A stretch of DNA of 14,493 nt, from positions 1 through 14,493 of the forward strand of contig JAUUYW010000043.1 of assembly GCA_030590265.1 (NCBI GenBank), in the 5' to 3' direction. Below, one piece after another: positions 6,392 to 13,720 of the stretch (positions are counted from its first letter, which is position 1; each line of letters opens with the position of its first letter). This DNA comes from Candidatus Krumholzibacteriia bacterium (GTDB taxonomy: Bacteria > Krumholzibacteriota > Krumholzibacteriia > LZORAL124-64-63). The position numbers and the translations under genes are program-made. The notes beneath the pieces were generated by a model. The model saw only the letters and a list, made by a program, of their open reading frames with translations. It did not search any database and was not told where the DNA came from.

Positions 6392-7060
6392 ATGACGAGC
6401 AACAGAAATTTTGACCGCCGAGGATTCACCCTCATCGAAATCGTGATTGCAGTGGCCATTGTTGCCATTTTTGCTGCAGCCATGAGCCCGATGGTTTTCC
6501 GTCACCTGGAAACGGCAAAGGTCGGCAAAGCCCAGAACGAGACTGAAATCATTGCTTCTGCCGTACTCAACTATTACAAGGATGTGGGCGTCTGGCCCAT
6601 CACCAACCTCAATGGGCCTACAGGCAATGGCATCAACAGGGTGATTACCAGTGTCAACCTGGCTACCGGCACCGGCACCGGCGCGGGTTCAGGAGCTGCA
6701 AATTGGGGCACTTACGGCACCACCAAAAATCTGGGTGACTATCTGTATTTCAACAATCCGGATAATGATACCAGCATCACCGGCGCAGGTGCAGATCAGG
6801 CTGGCCAGGATTGGCCCACCAAGGGAAACGGTGCCTGGAGAGGCCCCTATATCGACAATTATGATATTGCTGACCCTTGGGGTCATGGCTACGTCATCAA
6901 CAGTCAATATTTCCCCGGACGCTATACGGGCACCATCCGCCACAAGGTTTTCGTGCTGAGCGCGGGCCCTAACGGCACCTGGGAAACCGGCTTTACTGAT
7001 GCAGCTTCCGAAGACATTCTGGGCGACGACATCGGTACTTTGATCACAATCATCAACTGA
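6392..7060 (+). CDS. GspG-like type IV filament pseudopilin (lone copy)
   Basis: A 222-residue protein. The ATG at 6392 follows AGGA (6381-6384) and gives a 11-residue basic leader ending RRG, then the class III prepilin motif FTLIE with Glu at +5 (Glu16) and a hydrophobic assembly helix to about residue 34. A prepilin peptidase should cut between Gly11 and Phe12 and N-methylate the Phe. Such a peptidase is not in this window. The globular part has GspG marks: LNYYKDVGVWP (59-69), WRGPYI (149-154), DPWGHGY (161-167) and SAGPNG (190-195). An approximately 70-residue Gly/Thr/Asn-rich insertion (about 72-145) is larger than in typical GspG. It is convergent with the secretion operon, and the two share a terminator. 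It may be an alternative or additional subunit of that machine. Confidence 0.88.
   Translation: MTSNRNFDRRGFTLIEIVIAVAIVAIFAAAMSPMVFRHLETAKVGKAQNETEIIASAVLNYYKDVGVWPITNLNGPTGNGINRVITSVNLATGTGTGAGSGAANWGTYGTTKNLGDYLYFNNPDNDTSITGAGADQAGQDWPTKGNGAWRGPYIDNYDIADPWGHGYVINSQYFPGRYTGTIRHKVFVLSAGPNGTWETGFTDAASEDILGDDIGTLITIIN
6665..6682 (+). repeat. Three tandem ACCGGC hexamers inside the pseudopilin
   Basis: The repeats encode Thr-Gly steps (about residues 92-97) in the low-complexity insertion of the pseudopilin. Changes in copy number would keep the frame and only alter loop length. Confidence 0.6.
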
Positions 7061-7077
7061 CACCGATCAAGCATCTC

Positions 7078-7115
7078 AAAAAACCGCCCGGCTCCTATGA
7101 GTCGGGCGGTTTTTT
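7078..7115. terminator. Bidirectional rho-independent terminator between convergent units
   Basis: AAAAAACCGCCCG (7078-7090) and CGGGCGGTTTTTT (7103-7115) form a perfect 13-bp stem. The pairing continues with CTC/GAG inside and a CTAT loop. A/T runs on both sides give a U tract in either direction. It should end the pseudopilin transcript from the left and the secretin operon transcript from the right. Confidence 0.92.
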
Positions 7116-7147
7116 AATAGTTTTGGCTGTGCCGCGGAGAATGTTGC

Positions 7148-8632
7148 CTACATTTTCCCTTCAACTCTCTCCCGTTCCGACTTGGCCATCTCAGCCACTG
7201 CATCGCCTTCCATGATCACCGGTGTCAGCAGCATCACCAGCTCGATGTTCACTTTCTTGTGGGAGGTCTTGCCAAAGAGGTAACCCAATATGGGCAAATC
7301 CTTCAAAAAAGGCACCCCGGTGCGGCGAGTGTTGAGGCGCTCGCTCATCAGCCCGGCGATCACCAGGGTTTCGCCCGCTTTAACCTTGCCTACGGTATCG
7401 AGTTCACGGATGGATAGAACCGGCGCCGTGTCCAGGTTGGGACTTTCGGCGATGCCCACGATATCACTGATGGACGGATGCACGTTCAGGGTGATGACCC
7501 TGTCCTGGCCCACCTGGGGAGTGACGTCCAGAACCACACCCACGGGAAAGTACCGCGGTGTGTAGTTGATGACCGGCTCGGTAGCCACACCGTTTGAGAT
7601 CACCGCGGGTTCCACCTGCGATTCGTAGAAAACCTCTTCGGTGACAATGCGCACCACGGCCTTCTGGTTGTTCAGGGTGGTGATCTTGGGAGCGCTGACC
7701 ATGTTGATATCGCCGCTGGTGCTGATGGCTTCGATCACTCCCGCCACATGCTTGGAATCCATGGTGAACTGGAAGAAACTTTCGGCCACATGCTTGGTGG
7801 CGTCAAAGGTGTTCAAGGCAATGTTGCTGATATCCGAGTTCAGGTTCATGACGTTCCAGTTGATACCCGTTTGGGTTTCGTCATCCAGATAAACTTCCAG
7901 AATGCGCACCTCGATGGCAACCTGGCGCTGCAACGATTCTTCCAGGCGGGTCAGGAGTTCTTCCACCCGGTTCACACGGTTCCATTCTGCAGTGACCATC
8001 ACCATGCTGGCCATGGGATGAACCACCAGCATCCGGCCTTCATTATCGGAAACATTGATGGCCAGGGAGCCCTCCTTATCTTCCGCCTCATTGATATTAT
8101 CCTGGTCCACAAAAACCATCACTTTCAGGGCGGACATCACTTCCGGCCAGATGCTCATGGTCGCCGAGCTGGAGACATGGCTTTTGTTGCTGCCTTCATC
8201 TCCCTCACCTTCGCCCGAGGACCCACTGCTGCTGACAGAAATTTCCAGCTCGCCATGGCCTTCACGGGTGGTGACAGGATAGTCGAAAGTGATCCAACGC
8301 GTGACCATGCCCTGCTTGTAAACTACCAGCACATCGTCCACGACCTCGTAGCCCAACTCAGCGGGAACCAACAAGGCGTCCAGAGCGCGATCCACAGGGA
8401 CATCCTGCAGATGGACATTGACCTTCCCGGAAACATCCGGGGCCATTTGCAGCCCCAAACCCGAATTTTCAGCCACATTGCGCAGGATATCCCGAACGCC
8501 AACCCAACCATTGGTGACGATGGTCACCGGGGGACGGTCCTGGGTCCAGTCGTCCTCGGCCACGGCTGGTGCAGTCATCAGCAGGACTGTTGCCAGCATC
8601 ATTCCGTGGATTATTGGTTTGAACCTCTTCAT
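7148..8632 (-). CDS. Outer-membrane secretin (MshL/PilQ/GspD family)
   Basis: A 494-residue secretin subunit that should form the outer-membrane ring channel of the filament system. A signal peptide (1-25, ending PAVA-EDD) is followed by an STN/N0-like domain (about 36-107), with DVPVDRALDALL typical of short secretins. Next comes a Ser/Gly/Glu-rich linker (about 131-158), an N1-like domain (about 195-235, HPMASMVMVTAEWNRVNRVEELL) and the secretin core (about 236-472). The core shows ISTSGDINMVSAPKITTLNNQ (303-323) and the hallmark VPFLKDLPILGYLF (440-453). It is shorter than GspD (about 650 residues) because it lacks most of the N1-N3 repeats, which is closer to MshL. No lipobox is visible, so a pilotin is not implied. 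The ATG has GGAAGGG upstream. It is the last gene of the operon, 29 bp after the PilP-like gene. Confidence 0.93.
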   Translation of the reverse strand: MKRFKPIIHGMMLATVLLMTAPAVAEDDWTQDRPPVTIVTNGWVGVRDILRNVAENSGLGLQMAPDVSGKVNVHLQDVPVDRALDALLVPAELGYEVVDDVLVVYKQGMVTRWITFDYPVTTREGHGELEISVSSSGSSGEGEGDEGSNKSHVSSSATMSIWPEVMSALKVMVFVDQDNINEAEDKEGSLAINVSDNEGRMLVVHPMASMVMVTAEWNRVNRVEELLTRLEESLQRQVAIEVRILEVYLDDETQTGINWNVMNLNSDISNIALNTFDATKHVAESFFQFTMDSKHVAGVIEAISTSGDINMVSAPKITTLNNQKAVVRIVTEEVFYESQVEPAVISNGVATEPVINYTPRYFPVGVVLDVTPQVGQDRVITLNVHPSISDIVGIAESPNLDTAPVLSIRELDTVGKVKAGETLVIAGLMSERLNTRRTGVPFLKDLPILGYLFGKTSHKKVNIELVMLLTPVIMEGDAVAEMAKSERERVEGKM

Positions 8633-8661
8633 CTCGGATTCCCTTCCTAGCTACTTGCGTG

Positions 8662-9279
8662 CTATTGATTCACCAGGCTCGTGCGGCCCTGGTCGTCTAA
8701 TTCTCTGGTCCGGGTGATCACCCGGTAATTTTGGTTTTCAGATTCCGGCACCCCAACAGACAAGTGGGTGATGGATCCGTCGGATTTGCGAAAAGTCACT
8801 CCATCGGCATCGATTCCCACCAGGACCATCCCTTGAATGCTATCGCCAGGGTGGCGGCCTTCACCGTTGATGATTGCCATGGGAAGCTTTCCTCCAAGCA
8901 TGATGGCCGAGCATTCCAGAGGATTGACCCTCGCTTTGGGTTTGGTGGTCGTTTTGCGCCGATGGGTGCTGTTTTTCATCACGGGCTTGGGCTGGGCCTT
9001 GGTTGGGAAAAATGGATCCCGTTTGAGAGACGTGGCCACCGGTCCGGCTTCCAGGGAATTTTCCGCAGGCCGAATTTCAATGGCATGTTTCATCATCTGG
9101 CCCATATCCGAGGGCACCGGTGGATGGGCCTGAAGGCGGTAACCACGAGCAGAATCGCTGCCCCGACTCATCCCGCCGAAGGTGTTGATATTCAAAGCAA
9201 CAACTCCCACCAGCATCAACGACACCACGGCAATGGTCAGGGCCATTTTCCTGTTAGCTTGTTTGGCTGACATAGACAT
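8662..9279 (-). CDS. PilP/GspC-like inner-membrane alignment protein
   Basis: A 205-residue protein with one N-terminal membrane segment (about 12-30) and a periplasmic remainder. A linker contains RDPFF (87-91), a mark shared by PilP, MshK and GspC-type proteins. A basic stretch (HRRKTTTKPKAR) then leads to a small beta domain (about 121-176): CSAIMLGGKLPMAIINGEGRHPGD, ending in a strand series. That domain matches the homology region that contacts the secretin's N-terminal domain. Family role is to couple the inner-membrane platform to the secretin. The start is uncertain: ATG at 9279 (GGAG 4 bp upstream) or ATG at 9273 (10 bp). Either overlaps the PilO-like gene, which suggests translational coupling. 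PilP proteins are often lipoproteins, but this one is a transmembrane protein like GspC. Confidence 0.75.
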   Translation of the reverse strand: MSMSAKQANRKMALTIAVVSLMLVGVVALNINTFGGMSRGSDSARGYRLQAHPPVPSDMGQMMKHAIEIRPAENSLEAGPVATSLKRDPFFPTKAQPKPVMKNSTHRRKTTTKPKARVNPLECSAIMLGGKLPMAIINGEGRHPGDSIQGMVLVGIDADGVTFRKSDGSITHLSVGVPESENQNYRVITRTRELDDQGRTSLVNQ

Positions 9280-9925
9280 CAAGCTCCAAATCCACCTGGA
9301 TACCGTCCTTTTCGGGACGCACCACCAGACTGTGCACTTTCAAGGCTCTTTCAATGTTTCTGAGACCACCCATGAAATGGGCAACTCGCTTGTAATCTCC
9401 GGTGAAATGGGCTATGACCCGGTAGGTCACCAGATCGATGTTGGGTATTTCCAGGGCCATACTCAAATCCGCGTCAGGCTGCATGGGCATATCACCGGTC
9501 GGGGGTGGAGCATCGTCCACTGTTCCCATGGCCGTTCCATCATTCCAGACATCGTTGCCATCCATTCCAAAGTCGTTGGCTTCGCTCAGACCAAAATCTT
9601 CAACACCACTTTCATCAGCCACTCTGGCCAGGGATAGAAACAATTCCTCCCGCCCGCGTTCTGTGGGAAATAGCCGACTGAAGGCGGCGTTCACCGGCAG
9701 ACTGCGCTGGCGCACCGATGGAGCCAGCCACATGCCGGCCACGGTCCAATCGTCCATGGTGGCAAGGCGGTCCTCCAGAGCATGAATTTCCGTATTTCGT
9801 TCCCGAATGCCCTGCCAGGAAGGGATGGCCACTGTCACCAGCAAAACCAACCAAATCACCGAGAACAGGGCCCAGCGAATTTTTGCATTGGCTAACCAGC
9901 GTTTTGCATTTGTTTTTATGGCCAT
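9254..9925 (-). CDS. PilO-like inner-membrane protein
   Basis: A 223-residue bitopic protein. A short basic cytoplasmic head precedes one membrane segment (about 17-35). A coiled-coil-like stretch (38-56, RERNTEIHALEDRLATM) is followed by a ferredoxin-like periplasmic domain, with the PilO-type ending YRVIAHFTGDYKRVAHFMGG and a final hydrophobic strand pattern (about 168-220). PilO pairs with PilN in the periplasm and aligns the motor with the secretin. Between about 110 and 157 there is an acidic, Met/Pro/Gly-rich insertion that splits the domain and is unusual for the family. The start is 3 bp after the previous stop with GGAGAGG upstream. Confidence 0.8.
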   Translation of the reverse strand: MAIKTNAKRWLANAKIRWALFSVIWLVLLVTVAIPSWQGIRERNTEIHALEDRLATMDDWTVAGMWLAPSVRQRSLPVNAAFSRLFPTERGREELFLSLARVADESGVEDFGLSEANDFGMDGNDVWNDGTAMGTVDDAPPPTGDMPMQPDADLSMALEIPNIDLVTYRVIAHFTGDYKRVAHFMGGLRNIERALKVHSLVVRPEKDGIQVDLELDVYVSQTS

Positions 9926-9928
9926 GAG

Positions 9929-11449
9929 TTAACCCTCTCCATGGGCAGCCAGGATAGCCACCTCTTGCTGGGTTGCGGGAAACGATTTCACCTGGTACTC
10001 CATGCTGAATTCAACTTTTTTTACCAGAACTCCCTGATCATTCTCCGCAGCAATGATCAGCTTGCGAGGTTCACCCGTGGACTTCAGCAATTGGCTGCTG
10101 TTCAGGGCTCCCTGGAAATCCAGAAACGATTGCTGGGCAACTTCCACGGTGTTGGAAATGCTCTCGCCGGTGAGCAGCAACACCAATTGACCATCCCCGG
10201 CTTCCCTCAGGCGCAGATCCTTGAAAATGATTTCTCCCGGCGTCAAAGCAGCCAGATGCAACAGCACCTGGGCAAAGTCCTGGTCATTTTGGTTGATGGT
10301 TGCGATGTGTTCTTCACGCGCCTTGAGCACTCGCTGGGCGATGTAGATTTGTGCGGCCTCGTCAGCCCGGACCTGGGCCTGTTGCAACTGCAACCGAGCC
10401 CGGTCGAGATAACGATCCTGGATGTTGGAAGTCAGGAATCCGCCCACGGCCAGAAGGGGGATCACAACAGCGGCGGCCGTGGTCCCAGCCACAACCAGCC
10501 GACGTTGCAAAACAGGTCCCAACAGGGTGCGGGATTTTCTCGGCAGCAAATTGCATTGGCACTTGTTGCGGGCCATGACTGCCGCCATCACCGGCAGCAT
10601 GAGTTTTGCGTCGAGTTTTGCCCCAGCAGATTCGAACATATCGGCAATATCCCAGAACACTGCAGGCACCGAAGTTTCTTCCTTCAGGCGCGCCACCAGT
10701 CCCTGGGCCAGGATGGTATCGCCGCAAACAATGATGCGCTCTACATTGGGGTTGAATTCGGTTTGCCTGGCAAAAAAGATGGATCGGTCCACCTCGGTGG
10801 CCAGGCGATCAAGATATTCTCCGCCGTCGGAACCTTCGGAAAGATCAGCCGGCAGGGGACGGTTCATGATCAGCCCTGATGGTGTGGAGACACAAAGGAA
10901 ATGGTCCTCTTTGCTTACAAAGACAACATTCCAGCCTGCCAGCTCATCACTCCCCGGTCCGTATTTGCGAAACATTGACTCCAGCACCAGGAAATCCGGC
11001 ACCAGGCGAGAGGGCGCGCCGTTCCAGTTGTTGGCCTGGGCAATTTGGGCCGCAATATATTTTTTGGGGGCATAGAGCAGGAATACATCTGTCTGATCTG
11101 GTTTGGTGTTTCCATTGGAATGCTCGCGCTCCTGCCAAACCACATTCCACTGATCTGCGGGCGTGGACTCTTCACGGGCCACCCAACCGGTGGCAGCAAG
11201 TCCCAATTGCTTTTTTTTGAGCTTGGGCAGGGCAACCAGGGAAGTATTGATTTCATCCCCCGAAGCAATCATGGAAAAGGTCGCACTGCTTTTGTTCATG
11301 GCCTTGGCCAGAGGCGTTGACGGCCCGACATTGGCCTGATTAATTTCCAGGTGGTCAACGCGCCAACGGGATTTTTCCAGACTGGAGATTCCCACAGCGA
11401 TCATTTCATCGCCCTGGTATCTGATGCTGAAGCCCAATTTCTTACTCAA
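9929..11449 (-). CDS. PilM-PilN fusion (GspL/MshI-like) assembly protein
   Basis: A 506-residue protein. The TTG start at 11449 is chosen for AGGAG 8 bp upstream (complement 11458-11462); an upstream in-frame ATG would overlap the pseudopilin gene. Residues about 1-295 look like the actin-like ATPase fold of PilM/GspL: LGFSIRYQGDEMIAVGI at the N-terminus, YLDRLATEVDRSIFFARQ near 212-229 and IIVCGDTILAQGL near 239-251. At 300-303 comes NLLP followed by Arg-Lys. This is the N-terminal PilN motif that docks into PilM in systems where the two are separate. A membrane segment (about 317-341), a coiled coil (about 345-385) and a PilN-type periplasmic domain (LAALTPGEIIFKDLRL near 399-414) follow. 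It should link the cytoplasmic ATPase to PilO and PilP. Whether the PilM part binds ATP cannot be judged here. Confidence 0.82.
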   Translation of the reverse strand: MSKKLGFSIRYQGDEMIAVGISSLEKSRWRVDHLEINQANVGPSTPLAKAMNKSSATFSMIASGDEINTSLVALPKLKKKQLGLAATGWVAREESTPADQWNVVWQEREHSNGNTKPDQTDVFLLYAPKKYIAAQIAQANNWNGAPSRLVPDFLVLESMFRKYGPGSDELAGWNVVFVSKEDHFLCVSTPSGLIMNRPLPADLSEGSDGGEYLDRLATEVDRSIFFARQTEFNPNVERIIVCGDTILAQGLVARLKEETSVPAVFWDIADMFESAGAKLDAKLMLPVMAAVMARNKCQCNLLPRKSRTLLGPVLQRRLVVAGTTAAAVVIPLLAVGGFLTSNIQDRYLDRARLQLQQAQVRADEAAQIYIAQRVLKAREEHIATINQNDQDFAQVLLHLAALTPGEIIFKDLRLREAGDGQLVLLLTGESISNTVEVAQQSFLDFQGALNSSQLLKSTGEPRKLIIAAENDQGVLVKKVEFSMEYQVKSFPATQQEVAILAAHGEG

Positions 11450-11457
11450 GACACTAA

Positions 11458-11462
11458 CTCCT
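11458..11462 (-). promoter_or_regulatory. Ribosome binding site deciding a TTG start at 11449
   Basis: AGGAG on the minus strand, 8 bp before TTG 11447-11449, in the 34-bp gap after the pseudopilin gene. It supports a non-overlapping start. Confidence 0.7.
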
Positions 11463-11483
11463 GTTGAAGAGAACTCTTGTTGA

Positions 11484-12521
11484 TTAGGGGCCCACGCCTG
11501 CAGGCAAATTGTCCGAGACCAGGACAGCATTGCCATCAGGTCCCACGGAATAGATTGTTCGGGATGAAACGTTCACCGCCAGGGTCTGACCCCAGCCATC
11601 CGCGGAAAAGGCATTGGCCAAACCCAGGGCAGCCCGATCGGCGGCCCAGGAACCGGTAAGAACCAAAGAACCGTTGTTGTTCAATACTGTTTGGGCAATT
11701 TCCAGCTTCCACAGGGTGGCCTTGCGACCAGGCGGAACGCTGCTCACATTCAGGGTCAGGTCGTCGTTGCCACCATTGTCGTTGCTGCGATCCGGACCAA
11801 AGCTTCGAGTCACGAAAATCACCGGTGAGCCACCGCCCCCGGCTTGAGCCAGGACGTAAGCTGTGTTCCAAGGATCCACGAAATTGCTGCCGCCAATGCC
11901 GGCATCCAGATAGTCATCCACCAGATCTCCGGCGGTCACCGGGAAGGCGGCGTTGTCTTCGAAATAGTGACTGGCCGCCGAGCCGATGGCCTGCAACTCA
12001 TCCTGGCAAAAACGCAATTTGTCACGATTGACCGGCCCTGCCGAAACCAGGGTCAGCAAATCGTCTCCGTCGGTGGCCAAAGTCCAGGTGCTATTCAGAC
12101 TGCCAAAAGTCTGGTTGTGGTCCGCACCGGGGCTGGCCAGCAAAACATCTGCCGCGTCGGCTGGATTGGTCGTGGGATCCAAATCATAGACGTAGGTTTC
12201 CTTGAACGAATCGGTGGTCACTTCCTCCACCGGATCACCCCGGTCGCCACCCACATAGGGCCCCTGCCAACCACCCACACCGGGGTCGCTCACCAGAGCC
12301 TCAAGGCCTTCACCCTCGGTGGGGAAACGTCCTGTATCTTCATAGAACTCGACCAAGGCCTTGTTGAGAGAGTTCAATTCCTTGAGGGTGGCCTCTTCTT
12401 TGGCCTTGATCATCTGTTTGAAAGCCAGCGGCGTGACCGTACCGGCCAGGATGGCCACAATGGCCACCGCGATGATAATTTCGATGAGGGTAAAGCCCCC
12501 GCGGTTTGATTTTTTCAGCAT
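11484..12521 (-). CDS. GspG-type pseudopilin with three successive GspG-like globular units
   Basis: A 345-residue protein, more than twice the usual 140-150 of GspG. The ATG overlaps the platform gene's stop (TGATG) behind a G-rich Shine-Dalgarno site. The leader MLKKSNRGG ends at Gly9, followed by FTLIE (Glu14) and the hydrophobic helix. Unit 1 (about 45-165) is classical GspG: EFYEDTGRFPTEGEGLEALV, GGWQGPYV, SPGAD (130-134), DGDDLLTL. Unit 2 (about 167-260): ELQAIGSAASHYFEDNAAFP, DPWNTAYVL (216-224), SFGPD (240-244), GNDDLTL. Unit 3 (about 266-335): LEIAQTVLNNNGSLV, DGWGQTLAV (308-316), YSVGPDG (324-330). Only one leader is present, so the extra units are not separate pilins. It should be the major pseudopilin assembled by the flanking ATPase and platform protein. 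The repeat reading is by eye; unit 3 is the weakest. Confidence 0.88.
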   Translation of the reverse strand: MLKKSNRGGFTLIEIIIAVAIVAILAGTVTPLAFKQMIKAKEEATLKELNSLNKALVEFYEDTGRFPTEGEGLEALVSDPGVGGWQGPYVGGDRGDPVEEVTTDSFKETYVYDLDPTTNPADAADVLLASPGADHNQTFGSLNSTWTLATDGDDLLTLVSAGPVNRDKLRFCQDELQAIGSAASHYFEDNAAFPVTAGDLVDDYLDAGIGGSNFVDPWNTAYVLAQAGGGGSPVIFVTRSFGPDRSNDNGGNDDLTLNVSSVPPGRKATLWKLEIAQTVLNNNGSLVLTGSWAADRAALGLANAFSADGWGQTLAVNVSSRTIYSVGPDGNAVLVSDNLPAGVGP

Positions 12522-13720
12522 CAAATGTTCCCCCCGATCTGCATGATCGGCATTAGCAGCGACATGGCCGCGATGCAAACCACCACGCCCATGATGGCAA
12601 TGATGATTCCTTCGAATACGGTGAAGGCCTTTTTGAGATCCCTGGGAATTTCCTTGTCCAGATACTGGCTCGCCCGCATGAGGGATTTGTCCAGGGAACC
12701 GGTTTTTTCGCCCACGGAAATCAGGCGTTGAATGAGCGGCGGGAAAACATCCGCATCGGCAAAACTTTCGCTCAACGTTTCACCGGTGGCCACCCGATTG
12801 CGAATAGTAGTGAGTTGACGGGCCATGACCTCGTTGCCCACCACTCCCTTCATCAAATCAAGCAGGCGCAACAAATCCAGGCCCGAAGCAAAAATCAGGG
12901 CAAAGGACTTGGAAAAACGTGAAAGAGCGATTTTCTGGATGAAGCTGCCGAGCACTGGTACTTTCAGCAAGAATTTGTCTCGATTGTAAGCACCCTGATC
13001 GGTTCGGAAATACATTTTCAAGGCAATGGTAGCCACGGCAATGGAACCGAAGATCAGCCACCACCAGTGCACCATGAAAGTTCCCATGGCCATGACCTTG
13101 ACCGTCAGGGTGGGCAGTTCAAAATCGACATCTTCGAACATCGTCTCAAAGCGCGGGATCACGAACAGCATCATCAGCATCAACAAACCGATGATGCCGA
13201 CCAACAGCATGGTGGGATAGATCAGGGCCTGGGACATCTGGCTTTTCAGGTTTTCGTTCCACTCCAGATATGACACCAACTCTTCAAAAGCCTCGTCCAG
13301 GTTTCCGGAATTCTGTCCGGCCGAAAGCATGGCCAGATAAACAGTGGAAAAAATTTGCGGATGACGGGCAAAGGCTTCGTCGATGGCCGTGCCGCTGCTG
13401 ACATCACCCCGGATGTCAGAAACCACTTCACCAAATGTCCCCTTGCTCAATTCCTGAAAATCGGCCAGGGCGGACACGGCGGGAATGCCTGCCGAAAGAC
13501 AGGTGGACATGTGCTGGGTGAAATCCCTGAGTTCTTTTTTTCCTGCCCGGCCGCTGGATGAAAACAACTGACCGAAACTGCCAAAGCTCGATCGGGCCTT
13601 CAAGAGGATCAGACCGATTTCCAGCAGTTCAGCCGTCAGCGCATCGGTGCTCTCGGCTTGCCGAATGCCGGTGACGGTTTGGCCATTGCTGCCCAGGGCG
13701 CTGTACCGGTACTCTCTCAT
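12521..13720 (-). CDS. gspF: GspF/PilC-type inner-membrane platform protein
   Basis: A 399-residue polytopic protein, normal length for the family. Two tandem T2SSF domains are seen at about 64-187 (FTQHMSTCLSAGIPAVSAL, SAGQNSGNLDEAFEEL) and about 267-389 (SRFSKSFALIFASGLDLLRLL, VGEKTGSLDKSLMRA). Three membrane segments lie at about 168-190, 214-237 and 372-394. It begins with MREYRYSALGSNGQ, the usual N-terminus. The protein sits in the inner membrane, is turned or pushed by the GspE/PilB ATPase and extracts pseudopilins into the filament. It overlaps the ATPase gene by 4 bp (ATGA) and touches the pseudopilin start, which argues for coupled translation. It could equally be called pilC or mshG. 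Confidence 0.95.
   Translation of the reverse strand: MREYRYSALGSNGQTVTGIRQAESTDALTAELLEIGLILLKARSSFGSFGQLFSSSGRAGKKELRDFTQHMSTCLSAGIPAVSALADFQELSKGTFGEVVSDIRGDVSSGTAIDEAFARHPQIFSTVYLAMLSAGQNSGNLDEAFEELVSYLEWNENLKSQMSQALIYPTMLLVGIIGLLMLMMLFVIPRFETMFEDVDFELPTLTVKVMAMGTFMVHWWWLIFGSIAVATIALKMYFRTDQGAYNRDKFLLKVPVLGSFIQKIALSRFSKSFALIFASGLDLLRLLDLMKGVVGNEVMARQLTTIRNRVATGETLSESFADADVFPPLIQRLISVGEKTGSLDKSLMRASQYLDKEIPRDLKKAFTVFEGIIIAIMGVVVCIAAMSLLMPIMQIGGNI

Noticed and set aside
7748..8650. 300-codon plus-strand frame opposite the secretin
   Set aside because: Mirror of the secretin coding strand; His/Gln/Asn-rich translation with no family resemblance.
9941..10879. 312-codon plus-strand frame opposite the PilM-PilN fusion
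   Set aside because: Mirror frame; the minus-strand product has coherent PilM/PilN motifs and fits the operon.
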